DNA of 64,000 nt, taken from positions 13,871,907 through 13,935,906 of the forward strand of contig NC_085869.1 in assembly GCF_034702125.1 (NCBI RefSeq), written 5' to 3'. The DNA comes from Engraulis encrasicolus (Eukaryota > Chordata > Actinopteri > Clupeiformes > Engraulidae). The notes beneath the pieces were generated by a model. That model searched no databases and had not been told where the DNA came from. It was given only the letters and a program-made list of their open reading frames with translations. Positions 1 through 12,891 of this stretch are shown here, one piece after another (positions within the stretch are counted from its first letter, which is position 1; each line of letters opens with the position of its first letter). The translations under genes and the position numbers were made by a program.

Positions 1-197
1 ATTGATGTTAACCATGCCACGATGCAATATTATCACGACGCATTGCGATACATGTATCATTGCGATATTTACCTGTGTAAATCATTCATTTTTGGTGTCA
101 TGAATGGATGCATTACATTGTCATGACAATTTTTTTCACACCCCTAAGAAACAGTGCAAGACAGATAACAGTAGTCAATGAAAGGATATAGCCTCAC

Positions 198-220
198 CTT
201 TCCACCGTGGCCTTGTAGTT
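198..220 (-). CDS. TRIM exon 4: 23-nt micro-exon
   Basis: Acceptor TTTTTACAG, 23 coding bases reading NYKATVE plus two bases, then donor GTGAGG. Too short to be seen as an ORF; recognised from its conserved length and wording in TRIM genes. The remaining exons, including any SPRY exon, are outside the window. Confidence 0.85.
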
Positions 221-3200
221 CTGTAAAAACATCAGAGACATTTTGAGATCAGGTGAAATTAAACAAAACTTTTGAGGTTCTGCTTTTTATTAATCAGTCC
301 CCAATGTGCAAAAATGTGTTCTAAGGATACATGATTATCCTCAGGGCTATATGAAGGTGACTCAAAACAATTACATGTACACAGATCATTTCATTTCATG
401 TTAAGAATGAGAAACTACTCAGTTGTGGTCTGCTCTCGGCGCACAGTGGAGAAACATGCATTGCATGTCATCGCAAAAGACAAATAAATATATAAAATTA
501 AATGATCAATGTGTGTACACTCTAAGAAGGAATGAGAAGAAGAATAAGAAAGGACACAAAATATGTGCACACAGCACATGTGTTGAAATTCAACACTATT
601 TGTCATTTCTGAAACATTCCTTCCAAGAGTATAGACTGCGGAACCACCGGATGAAACATGGGTTTAGTGGATGATATTTTCATATTTTTATATTTGTTCT
701 AAAGACGCTGAACAAGGCTTAGGCCGAAACGTCTGTCTCTCTGCTATGCTAACCCAGTATTAAAACTGCAATAAACCGGGAGTGATCCGGGAGTGCGGCT
801 TTTTTACTATACATGAACTTTGCTGTGTGCTCGCACCCAAAGACCTTGTAAGAAACTTTTCGGAGTTGAGCGCACTTTCTCTACTAGAAGAAAATCATGA
901 GAAAATAAACATGAATATCCGCACACTGCTCCCGTCTTGCTTTTTTAACTTTCCCCCCAAGGGAGCGCTTTCGAGCTAGTCACTCCTCATCAGACTTAGG
1001 TTAAGATAGACACACGCCATACTTAAAGGTAAAATGGATCACATGATACATCAGTCAAGTTCTGGATGGTACACCATATGATGCTTCCCAAAGTATTTAC
1101 AGATATTTACAAATAGGCTACATTTTTACCACGATGCACAAAGAAAATAATGACAAAAATGTTTCTTACCTGCAGGAATGTGACATTGTCAGCTCTCAGA
1201 TCCTTCTCAATGGCTTTGACTGCATCTGAAAGAGATGAGATCTCCTCACTCATCTTCTCAATCTTCTCCTTCATCATCTGACTCTTCTGCTCCTCTTCCT
1301 CCCTCAGTGCAGCTATCCTGGCTGCCTCTTCATCTCGTAGAAACTGATGAAGTTCCTGAAACTCCTGCTTGATCTGCTTCTCTGTCTGTTGAGCCTGGAC
1401 CTGAAATATCACAGACATCTCTTGTTTAGGGTTTTCCGGTAACACTTTATTTGTATGACTACGTATGACATAACAATGTCATAATAGTGTCGTAACGCAG
1501 TCATGCATGTGTCATAAACATTTTGTCAATGTCATAAACATTCTGACTATCTCATTGAGTGACATACGATTATGGAAAAGAGAATCCTAACAATGTCAAA
1601 TTATCATGACCACAAAATGTTTATGACAATGACATAGTGTTTATGTCTTATTCATGACTGTGTTATGACACTGTTTTGACACTATTATGACACTGTTATT
1701 ATGTCATACGTATAACGCCGGCGTCAAGTGAAGTGTAACCGTAAATAAGTGTTTTCCTTGAGAAAGATGCTAGTAGTGTTGTATTTGACGTGTGCCATCT
1801 TACCTTCATGTGTTGTGCCGTTTCATCACAGGTGAGTTTCACATCTGTAAATCTCTTCAGTTTGTCTTGTAAGTGCTTCAGAGTGGTCTTCAGGGTCTCC
1901 TGGAATGACACTGTGAATCACCACCAAACAGGGAGAAAACCATGTGACACTACACCCAGGGTCACCGTGAGCAGTTGAACTGTGAATAGAGTTGAATTAC
2001 ACACTTGCCAAAATCATTAGTGGAGTAGAGTAACTTTATTGATCCCCAAGGGGAAATTAAGGTGTCACACACACATAAGTGTGGACATTTCAAAACTCTA
2101 TAACACAGGTAATAGTTGGGGAGGGAAATAAAGACTACAGGGGGAAAAAAACTGCTGCACAAACATATTCTGTGAGTTGAGGTAGACAAGACAAGATGGA
2201 TGACCATTGAGTGTTGACAGGTATGACTACTGTGATGTAGTGGTAATGTAGAAGTTGGACAACTAAGATATAAAGTTTTCTCAAATTAGAAATATTATAG
2301 AATAGGGGGACAATGTAGTAAGCTAATATATTTAAATAAAAATGCTGAGCCTCTTTGCGCAGATAGGTCGCCAGCAGGCCCATTCACTCATTGCTGAAAA
2401 GACTCAACCTCATCATAACATTATTATGACATTACAGAGAACCTTAAAGGGACAGTTTGGTCAATTTCAACATGCAGTTGTAATGCTCACACTACCCTGG
2501 ACTTGTCAGTGCCTGAGATTTTTTTTTCTTCTTCTTCAGCCGTTTCCGAGATCCTGGTCATTGTAATGGGGGCAGCTCTTTGTTTACATTTCAAAAAAAC
2601 ATTTTTATTTATTCCCCAAAACATCCAAAAGGTTATAAAACATCAGCAGACAACTAGCAAACAGCAGTACCTTTTGGGAAAATATTTGGAGTTGGCTTAT
2701 GTTTCATTTTTAAAAAATGTAAACAAACGCTGCCCCCATTAGAATTGCTCATATCTCGGAAAGGGCTGAGCCGAAAAATGTGGCATCAAGTCAAGGGTAG
2801 CGTGAGCAATACAACTGCATGTTGAAATTAACCAAACTGTCCCTTTAACTAACAGATTAAGACTTGGTCAGTACAATTTTAGTGGCACTGCAGTAAGGTT
2901 TTAACAGAGTCTCTGCATTTTAAAATGTCCAGCAGTCAAAATTGCACAGAAATCAACCAAGTGATGATGCAAGGAGCCACGCCTACTCTAGTGATATGGC
3001 TACAGCTGGTCCAACATCAATATGACAACTGTCTTCAAAGTGTCAAAACTACACTGACGACACTGCCAACACAGAACAACCTACTTGTAGCCTCCAGTGG
3101 AACACTGTAATAGACATGGAAAATGTAACTACATTGTAGTAGGCTACATTTAATTGCATAGTAGGCTACTACACTACTATGACCAAACACAAGGGCTTAA

Positions 3201-3704
3201 ACACTATGACTTGGTCATTGCGATTCTGGTAACAGCAAATTTATAACGCTGTATCTTAATGCGTTAAAGGGGTATTTAAAAGTAAAGGACTACTCATTTC
3301 CTGACCGAATATCTTACCTTACGCTCTTGTGCTGCCTCATCAATGGGACTGAAGTTGTGTTTTTTATGGATTTTCGAGGTTTGACACACCAAGCACACAG
3401 GCTGTTGGTCATCTTCACAGTAGAGCTTGAGTTTTGAGTGATGGAGAGAGCAGAGTAGTCCTCTCTGTCTCCCGTCCTTTACAAACGTCTCACACAGGTT
3501 CCTCAAATGAAGATTAGATGGGTGCACTCGTCTTGAAGATTTCCTTTTGCAAACTGGACATTCTTTGGATTTTTTCGTTTGCCAGAATGCCTCCAGACAG
3601 CTGTTACAGATGCTGTGACCACACGTCAGAATAACGGGATCCTTGAAGATTTCGCCGCACAAAGAGCAGGACAAGTCCTCCTCCGAGATGGAACTCATAG
3701 CCAT
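198..3704 (-). CDS. TRIM-family E3 ubiquitin ligase gene, 5' part (exons 1-4)
   Basis: A spliced gene on the minus strand with coding exons 3704-3318, 1899-1804, 1400-1170 and 220-198 (387, 96, 231 and 23 nt). Exon 1 carries a C3HC4 RING and a B-box 2; exons 2 and 3 are helical and charged (coiled coil); exon 4 is the very short 23-nt exon typical of class IV TRIM genes. Every junction has GT-AG signals and the frame stays open. The family are RING-type ubiquitin ligases, often antiviral or signalling regulators and greatly expanded in fish; the usual C-terminal PRY/SPRY domain would lie left of position 1. The layout resembles TRIM35/NF7-like genes, but I cannot name the orthologue. Very sure of the family, unsure of the member. 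Confidence 0.92.
1170..1400 (-). CDS. TRIM exon 3: main coiled coil
   Basis: 231 nt, 77 codons, phase 0 on both sides, from [10 protein letters not shown] to DNVTFLQ. Rich in Glu, Lys and Gln with heptad-like spacing of Leu and Ile. Donor GTAAG follows the FLQ codons. The ending DNVTFLQ followed by NYKATVER in the next exon is the usual TRIM wording at this junction. Confidence 0.9.
1438..1740. repeat. MITE of the GTCATGACA-rich family, copy 1
   Basis: Lies in a TRIM intron. Imperfect terminal inverted repeats: GGTAACACTTTATTTG at the left, and the right end read inverted starts GGTTACACTTCACTTGACGC. The interior is full of short words such as GTCATAA, ATGTCATGA and TTATGACA in both orientations, so the single strand folds back on itself. 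Related copies lie at 4688-4915 and 60138-60697. No coding capacity. Confidence 0.75.
1804..1899 (-). CDS. TRIM exon 2: start of coiled coil
   Basis: 96 nt, 32 codons, phase 0 on both sides, beginning [10 protein letters not shown] and ending ETAQHMK. Acceptor CAG directly before GAG ACC, donor GTAAG after ATG AAG. A 96-nt exon in this position is the standard TRIM structure. It encodes the first part of the coiled coil used for antiparallel dimerisation. Confidence 0.9.
2448..2844. repeat. TTAA-flanked MITE (397 bp)
   Basis: Long imperfect inverted repeats of about 50 bp at each end (AGGGACAGTTTGGTCAATTT at the left and its complement at the right), flanked on both sides by TTAA (2444-2447, 2845-2848). 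Non-autonomous; the TTAA target points to piggyBac- or Kolobok-type transposase. Sits in the first intron of the TRIM gene. Confidence 0.85.
3318..3704 (-). CDS. TRIM exon 1: RING and B-box 2
   Basis: Start chosen at 3704 because the context is a good Kozak match (A at -3, G at +4) and the RING begins at residue 13; a second Met at residue 3 is possible. RING zinc ligands: C13, C16, C28, H30, C33, C36, C49, C52. B-box 2 ligands: C85, H88, C96, D99, C104, C107, H113, H116. All ligands are present, so the fold should be intact and the ligase competent. The exon ends in phase 0 after Lys129 at a GTAAG donor; unspliced reading stops seven codons later. Confidence 0.93.
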
Positions 3705-4687
<983 letters not shown>

Positions 4688-4915
4688 GACATGGCAGTGT
4701 CATACTAGTGTCAAAACAGTGTCATGACATGGATGAGTCATACACATTATGTTAATTATGCCAATAAAGTTTTATGGTCATGAAAAGGTTTCATTGTCAG
4801 GGTTGTCTTTACCATGACCGAATGTCAATTAATGGCACAAGTCATAAAATGTTTATGACATGGACATGTTGACACTTGACTGCATTACGACGTCGGTGTT
4901 CAGTAAAATGATACC
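4688..4915. repeat. MITE of the GTCATGACA-rich family, copy 2 (left end lost)
   Basis: Same words as copy 1 (GTGTCAAAACAGTGTCATGA, TTTATGGTCATGAAAAG, ATGTTTATGACATGGACA) and a decayed right end GACGTCGGTGTTCAGTAAAATGATACC. The left terminal repeat is missing where the TG tract begins. Confidence 0.65.
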
Positions 4916-5525
4916 TTTCTATTTTAAATTTGATGATGAACTGCAGCTTAAATTTTGGTCTGACTGACTGAGTCTCACTGTACTCTGTTGTAATGTCATG
5001 TATATAGCACATTTCGTACCTAGTGTTCAAAATAAGGTTAAGTTAAAAAAGGTGAGTAAATGTAAAATCCTTCAAATAAAATATAGGCCACTTTAAGAAC
5101 ACAAATGCATTGGGGACGCCACACATTCTTAAAGCAAGAAATTTGGGAAAAGAAATGACATAAATTACATCTAATAATATTTTACTGAAAGAGAAGAAAT
5201 GTTAAAAAATAGCAGCGTTGTTGCTGACATCTTTGGAAAATAAAAATAAAAAGTTTCTAAATACGGTACAATTCTATATTTCAAGGGACGGTTGGCAACC
5301 CTAAATTCGCATGCGCCCACACACTCACACACCGGCACAGAAAGCAACAGGCGAAGCATTCCCGGGTAGGCCTACCGGTAGGCCTATATGTTCTTATGTT
5401 GTGATGATTTTTCAGCAACCCAACTGTCTTCATTACCTTGACGGAGGGGGTTGCCACCTGTTGGACTGAGGACGACAATTTACAACAGAATACATTAGTT
5501 CTGGGAATGTTCTCAGTGACACACA

Positions 5526-5665
5526 CAGAGTTGTTTAAAGTCGAAGTACTCTTACAGATGTAACTACAGCACTGGTATTATGACATTACTTAGTTGAATC
5601 CATGTATGACACTTCTAGCATTGAAATTATGTCTGTAAGAGAAGCTTCTCCTTCACACAACTCTG
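5526..5665. repeat. Short MITE, CAGAGTTGT family, copy 1
   Basis: About 140 bp with inverted ends: left CAGAGTTGTTTAAAGTCGAA, right ending CACACAACTCTG. Shares ends and subterminal sequence (GTACTCTTACAGATGTAACT) with the copy at 35851-35998. Confidence 0.7.
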
Positions 5666-6022
5666 GTGACACAATGGGAAAATAAAGTAATTTCTACCCC
5701 ACGGTCCCACCGTCCTATACTATTTCAAATTAGAGTAGGCCCATGTATTTTGAAAAAAATATATAATAGCCAGAGACAGAGACATAGCCAGAGACTCTCA
5801 CGTCCACTCCACACTCTTGCATTCACTGTCAGATATAAACTTAATTAAGGAATAGTAAACTCAAACATTATGGAATTAGCCTTTAAGTAGGCTAATGTAT
5901 TTGGCAAGAAGGTCCAAGTAGTAGGCTATAGCAGCCTGCAATGCCACAGCACTGCACAGCAGACGGCGCCAGTGAGAATTGTTCAAAGAGGCTTAGAGAA
6001 ATGAACCTTTTGGTGAACTTAA

Positions 6023-8696
6023 AGGTGCCCTATTATGCTATTTAGAATAACTTTCATTGTTAATATTTTGCTTTACTGTGGTTAGTTGAGTTAATTTTGA
6101 ATGGTCACTTGTTTTCATGTCCATTATTTTTTATCATTGTGTACATGCACCCTACGCCGCCTGTTTGAAACGCGTGGAAGTGCAGAATGTTAGACCCTTC
6201 AACATTCTGAAATCTCGACGCAGCATGGAGCGTTTCATCAAGCATTCTATTACTAATATTACGTCAGCAGCACAGCTGTTTTTGACCTGGAATCCAACCC
6301 TGTAGCCTATGTCTAAAGTTGACAGCCAAATAGTTCACCCAATGTCCACAATTAATCTGAAAAGGACGCATCATAAGTCCCACGTTGTTATTTGTGCACC
6401 TTGCTGTGTCATTTGCTGAAACCCAGTCCCTATCCTATCCATGCGAGTCTTCCGTGCATGGGCTTCAGTTTGATTTCAAAATCGCTTGGGACAATTAGGC
6501 TGCCATTAATCTGAGAAAGGGTTGAAAGTGCTGGGTACAGGCTATTGCTTCCGATTTGACGTTTCATGAAATAATACGCATATTGCATATGATGCGTAAT
6601 AACGCGATTGTGACCATTAAAAAAAAAAAAAAAAACTAATAGCCATCTGCGCTGTCTTGTTTATTTTGATATCTGCGCTGAAGAATCTTTATCTCAAAAC
6701 ATTATTAACGCAACAGTAGGGGCTTGATTGGTTAACCCGCTGTCTGGCCTTGCATACTGTAGCCCTAAAGTTGAAGTTATCAGCCAAGTTTACTGCTCGC
6801 AAACAGACAAGTGTCGCGCTGGTCTAGGTGGGAGAAGTCTAGATCTGCTGTTGACAGGTGGAAATTTTAAGACACAAAGAATGTTCTGGGATTGAAATCA
6901 GATCACATTCCCTTGTTAATGACAAGTTACCCTTCACAACATAGGCTATCCAATAAGCTAATCATCTGCAATTGCTGTACACAGTTCAAAGGATAGGCAT
7001 ATTTATTCAGCGAAGTTGTGGACATTTTCTTCGCTCCCGCGGCAGCCCCCATCTGGCTGTCAAAGACGCAGTCCGAAATTGAAAGAGTGCGCCCAGTAAG
7101 ACAAGGGCACGACTTGTCGGACTCAAACCTATCAATTCAATGTCTGTCAGTGATATCGTGACACCCTATTTGTGATATGAACTCCGTGTTCAAATTCGTC
7201 CTGTGGTCAATTTGCAAGCCAGACTGAATAGGCTACTGAGCGCACGCGTTGTTGGCTTTTAAAAAGGAGTTCCTGTTTGCTCGTTGTCTGTAGGCCTAAT
7301 GCACAATGGTGATAGGCTATGCTTCATAAAAATACATTTCAAGGTATTTTCAGGTGCATGGTTTCATTTTAGTAACTGCATTTCTATTTAGTCCCCGGCA
7401 AAAATGATGCGCCCACTGGATTGGAAGCGCAATGGGCAGTCCTCGATGGATTGGTTTCATACTGGGTCTTATAATAACGCCTAGGCCTAGTCTCGGTTTC
7501 GTGTTTTTTTTGTTCGCATTTATCGACAGGGACAGGATTTTTTAATTTAACAATAGGCCCTATCCGTTTCAGTTTCATTATTTTTGGCATGCGCCCGGCG
7601 ACTCGACCAGTTTTTTATAAACGACGTCAAGCCAATATCCACGTTGCTCTTGCAGATAAGATTGAACAATCAACTGCGTTCTGCATTTGAATGACTGAAT
7701 TGTAGCCTACGCATAGCCTATACTAACTGGCTAATCCTTGCCAACATTGCTGATGCAAACGGCTGCTGGTCATGTCGTGATACCTATTTGGATATCAGCG
7801 CACGTCTTCTATGTTATGCTTCAAGCAGCAATACAAGTGTAGGGTTTTCACATCTTACCAAACAAAAGTTAGTCTTGCCAACAGCATATGCAAAACGGCC
7901 CTGAAGCGAATAGAGAGAGAAAAGAGATCTCGAGTCTTTCACCAACTCCTTTGCCCCCCACACTTGGAAGTGTTTTGGTGACGCACTGCGCCAACTGCGT
8001 TAACGCGTTCTGCCTGTTTTCGACCTTCCTCATTCAACTGTTTCTGACCCGTTAGCCATAGGCCTACCAACCGGTATTTTTATCAATGTAAATGCTGCTT
8101 TAATATCACAATGAAACAAAAATATATAACTTGGGCCACAGGTGTGTAGCCTCCAGTCTAGACCGATGCTGTAGCCTATTGACGGAGCCGATTTATGAAT
8201 TGGAAAAAAAAAAAAAAAACATGCGTAATGGAATAAACTTGTGGATGGCGAAATCCTACACTATCCTTGTAGGCTACACTATTTACACTATTTTGTACAC
8301 TGAGTGGTGTATTCACAAATAGGATAGGCTACTCTCTCATAAAATACTGTCAAATTCAGATAGGCCTAGGCTATGTGGCTGCGATGAACAAATGCGCATT
8401 AGGTCTACTGTCTCTGCAATTAATAAATGGTCTGTGACATCGTCAACACTCCATCCCATAAGCAGCAATGTTAGGTACAGCATGACGTAGACCCGTACCG
8501 GAAACAAAAGCTATAGAATGTTGAAAACCCAACCACGCGTTCTCTGACAGTTGAGAAATAGCGTTCCTGCGGCAGAGAAATTCTCCCCCAAGAGGCCAAT
8601 TTGTGAAATGCAGCTTTCACCAAGCTTTTACATACAACAGATGCTGTGTAACCCAATAAATGGGTAGTGAACATGAAAAAGCATAATAGGACCCCT
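6023..8696. repeat. 2.7-kb TTAA-flanked non-autonomous transposon (probable)
   Basis: Left end TTAA-AGGTGCCCTATTATGC (TTAA at 6019-6022); right end GCATAATAGGACCCCT-TTAA (TTAA at 8697-8700), which are inverted copies with few mismatches. No transposase ORF is seen in between; interior sequence is AT-rich with many TAGGCCTA words and two poly(A) tracts. It could instead be two separate half-elements, since 2.7 kb is long for a MITE. Confidence 0.55.
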
Positions 8697-8700
8697 TTAA

Positions 8701-9984
8701 AAAAAAAAAAAAAAACTGGAGAGCGTCATAGGTTCACGAAGCCTAATATTGCCATTATACATCGGGTTGTCACTCTTCAAAAAGGACATCGGAGTGCCTT
8801 GGCTCTTTTCTCCCTTCTGGTTCCTTTTTTTTATCCCGAAATTAACACCATGATATAGGCCTACAACTTTCCCCGAAGCAACTTCCTCTCCACCCTTTTT
8901 CACTTTTAAATCATTGTAGTAATGTTTGTATATGCAACAGCTTTATCAGAAATTGATTCGGATAGAGTTATAAACTAGTGAAGACCTCTGCGACCTTCGT
9001 CAATATACAAAGGAATGTTATGCCAAGTATTTTGCGCAAACTGTGAATATCAATGACGCAAGACGTCAACTGCACAGAGAACAAGAACTTTGAGGACTCC
9101 CCCTATCCTCCATTCTCCACTAGTCGGTTTTAAGGCTCCCCAAAATGGGAGTTCCTTGCCAGCGAAAACTTCGCAAGGAAGTTTAGCAAAAGTTTTTGAC
9201 ATTGTTAAAATACCCAAATAGCACAGGACAGACGACAGTGTCCCCAACGGAAGATCCATGTATTCGAAACGAGGCCGTAAACGTGTTATTTGCAATGAAT
9301 GAAGCAAATCTGCGATGACAGGAAAACTACATCCTCGGGCCGAGAGATCTTTTAAACTTTGTTTGCGTGGTACAGTTTGCTATGCTTAAAGGGGCAACGC
9401 TTTCACTTAGGGCCCATCCACTTCCATATGCGCACCATGCCATACAGGTTCAGCATTCAGAGTGAACAAGTATGACATTTTTTTTATATATAGGCTATTA
9501 TTGGCCTGTATGGAGTGTGTTGTCCATACAAACATGTGTGTATGGACTGGCTCTTGTAAACTATTGTGGCAAAATTATGTTACAAATGGCAATTAGGAGC
9601 ATGTCTATGTGGGCCCCACCTGGTTGCGGGCCACATAAATAGTAACTGAATAACTGAGTCTGTTGAGATCTTTCTTTCTTTATTTATTTAATTGAATTAT
9701 GGTAACTGTCAAGTCTCTAAGTTTAGGGTAACCTAGGAAAATATGGATAGATCTTGGTTCAAGGCCGCCGGAACAAGTTCTAACGTGGTGGTGCATTTAT
9801 TTATTTTCTTGAGTCTTTATGTCATAATGCACGCCGTTTGAGGCACGCTGTATTAGTCATTGAAAGGTTTATTACCATAGTACTACTCTACTATGACATA
9901 ACAGAGGGCCTTTAGAAATGCCTTTAGAAATGGTCATTGACATTGTGGTAAGAACAAATTTATAACAGTGTTTTAACGTGTTAA
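8701..9984. other. Intergenic, no gene recognised
   Basis: A 17-A tract at 8701, then unique-looking sequence. A minus-strand ORF of 85 codons at 9050-9307 has no recognised motif. A lone TTAAAGGGGCAACGC at 9387 looks like an orphan MITE end. I see no RNA gene. Confidence 0.4.
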
Positions 9985-10099
9985 AAATGTTTCTGCTGGC
10001 GGGGTGCAGGCCCGGATTAAGGTGGGTCTGGGCCCCGGGGCAAGGAGATTGCAAGGGCCCCCCCTCCCGCTCCGAGCCCATACCAACCCAACCCAACCC

Positions 10100-10323
10100 C
10101 GATGGTCAAGACAGGACACAAGCTTGTCAATTAGAACATTGAACGTTTCAATTCGAAACTTTTCTTTTCCACCTAATTTAACATCTGGCTCTGCACTTTC
10201 ATCAGCCATATGTTTGCGCTTCTTTGTGCGCTGGAGATCTTGTCTGTAGTCTTGGGAGACTGAATCAGTAACACTTAAGGCTGATCTTTCAAAATGGGCA
10301 AAATTGTCTCTCTGTGCTGCCAC
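10100..10323 (-). pseudogene. hAT transposase fragment (ZMYM1/TTF-type), relic
   Basis: The minus-strand reading contains DLQRTKKRKHMADE followed by KLGGKEKFRIETFNVLIDKL. A K-RK-rich stretch, then GEE/GKE-FR-x-TF-x-x-x-x-D-x-L is the wording of the middle of hAT-type transposases annotated as zinc finger MYM-type 1-like or TTF-type proteins in fish genomes. Only about 60 residues survive and the reading then enters unrelated GC-rich sequence, so it is a dead fragment. Recognised from memory of the family; not confirmed by search. Confidence 0.5.
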
Positions 10324-10377
10324 AAAATCACGAAGAGAACTGACAAGCTGTGTTGCCGTATTTATATTGACGTTAGG

Positions 10378-10545
10378 GGCCCTCTGGTTGCCATATCCCG
10401 TGGTTCAGGGGCCCTTTGCCATCCCCCGTGGCCCAAGGGCCCTCTGATTCCCGTCCTCCGTGGCCTAGGGGCCGTCTGGTTGCTGTACGACATGGCCCAG
10501 GGGCCCTCTGGTTCCTATGTCCTGTGGCCGAGGGCCCTCTGACTG
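10378..10545. repeat. GGGGCCCTCTGGTTGC minisatellite
   Basis: Five diverged tandem units of roughly 33-40 bp, each with GGGCCCTCTG or GGGGCCCT followed by GTGGCC or similar. Unit lengths vary. Lies beside the hAT relic and a GGGGCCCC-rich terminal-like sequence at 10006-10065. Confidence 0.7.
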
Positions 10546-10738
10546 CTGTCACTCCCCCCAGCCCATTTCAGTTAACCCTTATAGACTAAAGAAGTACAAC
10601 TAAAGAAGATCCTAGAATAGAGGGCTCTATCACAATCAGCATCGACATCGATATCTGGATTGTTGTTGGGCCCCCCCTGGGCCCCCTGGATCCATGGGCC
10701 CCGGGGCGCTAGCCCCACTCGCCCGGTCGGTAATACGG

Positions 10739-10900
10739 CCCTGGCGGGGTGCTGTTAAGCCCCCCACATTTGGGCTTGCATGCCCCGTTCGAGTCCGGCC
10801 AGGGTCATTTCCCGATCCTCCCCTGTCTCTCTGTCCCATTCGCTTCCTGTCCCCATCTTCGACTGTCCTGTCAAATAAAGGCATAAAAAGACTCTAAAAA
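10739..10900 (+). repeat. tRNA-derived SINE, 5'-worn copy
   Basis: Contains a B-box-like CGTTCGAGTCC, then a pyrimidine-rich body and the tail TCCTGTCAAATAAAGGCATAAAA. The tail matches the fuller copy at 43792-43966, which fixes the family. Confidence 0.65.
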
Positions 10901-11643
10901 AATATTAAAATGTTTCCGCTGCTGCACTCCACTTATTGCTTGCAGTAAAAGTTGAGAGAGCCTCATGTAGGGAGCCCAAAAGCAGGGATGCGAATGCACC
11001 ACTGCTGCATCCCCCTCTCCGGCTCCTATGTCTCGGCCCTGTCTTTGCATGATCCAGGCGATGATGACTGATGCCTGATAAATATAAACGTATCTTTTAT
11101 TGTGCCAAAATGCATCAACGTTGAAACCAACATGATAGTGGCAATGAAACCGTGCGCTGTGTCAAATTTAATAGGCTTGGCTTTTAAGAATTGGGTTAGT
11201 GTGTCATGCAGAGAGTTTGTTAGTCTGCACCCCGCCGCCATATGGTACCTTTATTTTACTGCTTCGAAATAAACATGTAATATTGCTATATTTTATTTAC
11301 AATATACATGTTCGAATATGTAAGACACTTTGAGAGAGGAGCTATATTTGATTGGCCTAGTGAGCTACAGGAAGAGCTTGGTGTAACCGAGCTCATACAC
11401 AATTCGCCACTCGGGTTCTTGAACTCACGACCTACCAGTCACAGATCAGCTCCAATTTGGCATGGTAGGCACACGTACAATGGTGGGAAGGCACATGGTG
11501 GTATTTGATTAATTAGTAATTACTCAAAGTAATTAATGCTGAGTATCCTTACAATAAAAGCTGACTTGACTTGACTAATGAGACTCCGCACGTGAGTGCA
11601 GATTTTTCTCCTCTTTATGGCACAGGTACGGTACCACAGAGCT

Positions 11644-11880
11644 AAAAGTCTAGGCTGATAGTTCAGTGCTATCACATCTGTATAAGGCTTCGGGAGGGAT
11701 GTTTACGAATGTTCTATCGACAAACTCTGCTTGTTGGCATCCGTTACACTCACCCCCCCAACCTCACTCCCATCTGGGTCTATGGCACCAGGGTAACCAA
11801 GGTCATCCTGCACCCTCCACCACTTGGGGCTCGAACTCACAGCTGTTCTCACCGCTGACGGAGCTACCTCTGAGCTAAAG
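11644..11880. repeat. tRNA-like repeat family shared with 53200-53330
   Basis: Shares GCTTCGGGAGGGATGTTTAC and nearby words (GATAGTTCAGTGCTAT) with GCTTTGGGAGGGAGGTTTAC at 53274. The right part holds GGGGCTCGAACTCACAGC, an inverted B-box (GTTCGA), so a minus-strand tRNA-derived head is likely. Confidence 0.5.
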
Positions 11881-11886
11881 GTCTAC

Positions 11887-11987
11887 CAGGGGTGTCAAAC
11901 TGTAATTGACTGAGGGCCAAAATCAAAATCTGTAACCAAGTCACAGACCAAACTCAATATTTATTTCAAAAAACACACTAAAATTGT

Positions 11988-12086
<99 letters not shown>

Positions 12087-12353
12087 TAATACTCATATTT
12101 AAATTTCAAACAGATTTCAATCATAGTTTAAATGTGCCTGCACATACAATATTCTGTTGCATATGGATGGGAGTTGTTTCACTGGCTTGGGCCCTGCATC
12201 TATTTCTTTGACACATCAACTTTCCTGTTCAAGTCTTATTACACTAATGGTGTATGTGGGCCAGCGGTAATATACTTTTGAAATCATCTCGTGGGCCTAA
12301 TAAAATGCCTCCGCAGGCAGGATTTGGCCCCTGGGCCTGAGTTTGACATCCTG
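11887..12353. repeat. hAT-like MITE (GGGGTGTCAAACT ends) with internal (CA)n
   Basis: Left end CAGGGGTGTCAAACTG, right end GAGTTTGACATCCTG. Includes GGGCCAAAATCAAAAT near the left and GGCCCCTGGGCCTGAG near the right, as is common for this fish family. A (CA)n tract fills 11990-12082. A second copy lies at 46583-46930 and a left-end fragment near 59795. Confidence 0.7.
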
Positions 12354-12719
12354 GATCCAGGTCCAGGATGCGATTTGTAGGGGGGGATGGGGGGGGGGGT
12401 GTTTGTCCTCTCCTCTGGTTTCGATATCGCCACTTTTTCTACATGACTTTAATCACAGTTTAATGTAACTCCATTGATATAGCTTGAAATCTGAAACGTA
12501 TCCCCCCTTCTGGTTTGCTGACAAATCGCACCCTGTCAAGGCCAATAGGCCAGCACTACTGCCAGGGCTGCTGACAGTGTTGACTGTGCCCATGACGAAA
12601 TCATCTGAATAGGCAACCCAGCCCTATACTAACAATCTAATGAGGATAAAATTCTGTGCCCCCTCTCTCTTCGGACCCAGCACAACTGACCCTTTGCTTG
12701 CCATGTTTTTTCTTGTTGA

Positions 12720-12891
12720 TATTTTTATGGTTTTAGGCGTATATTGATAGGAAAGTGGAGATTTTGACAGGAAGTGAGTGTAGGGAGAGAGATCGGGAAG
12801 GATCGGCAAATGATCCGGGCCGGAATCGAACCCGAGTCGCCAGCTTAGTAACCCAGTTCCCTACCGTTAGGCCATGGCCACATGGCCTTGC
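12720..12891 (-). repeat. tRNA-derived SINE, minus strand
   Basis: Read on the minus strand it gives a tRNA-like head (ATGGCCTAACGGTAGGGAAC, then GGTTCGATTCC as B box), then CCGGATCATTTGCCGATC, a CT-rich body and ACTTCCTGTCAAAATCTCC. Same family as 24749-24885 and 43792-43966. Confidence 0.75.

Noticed and set aside
1..197. Search for the TRIM SPRY exon
   Set aside because: Only ATCATGATAC-type repeat-like sequence is seen; the exon must lie further left.
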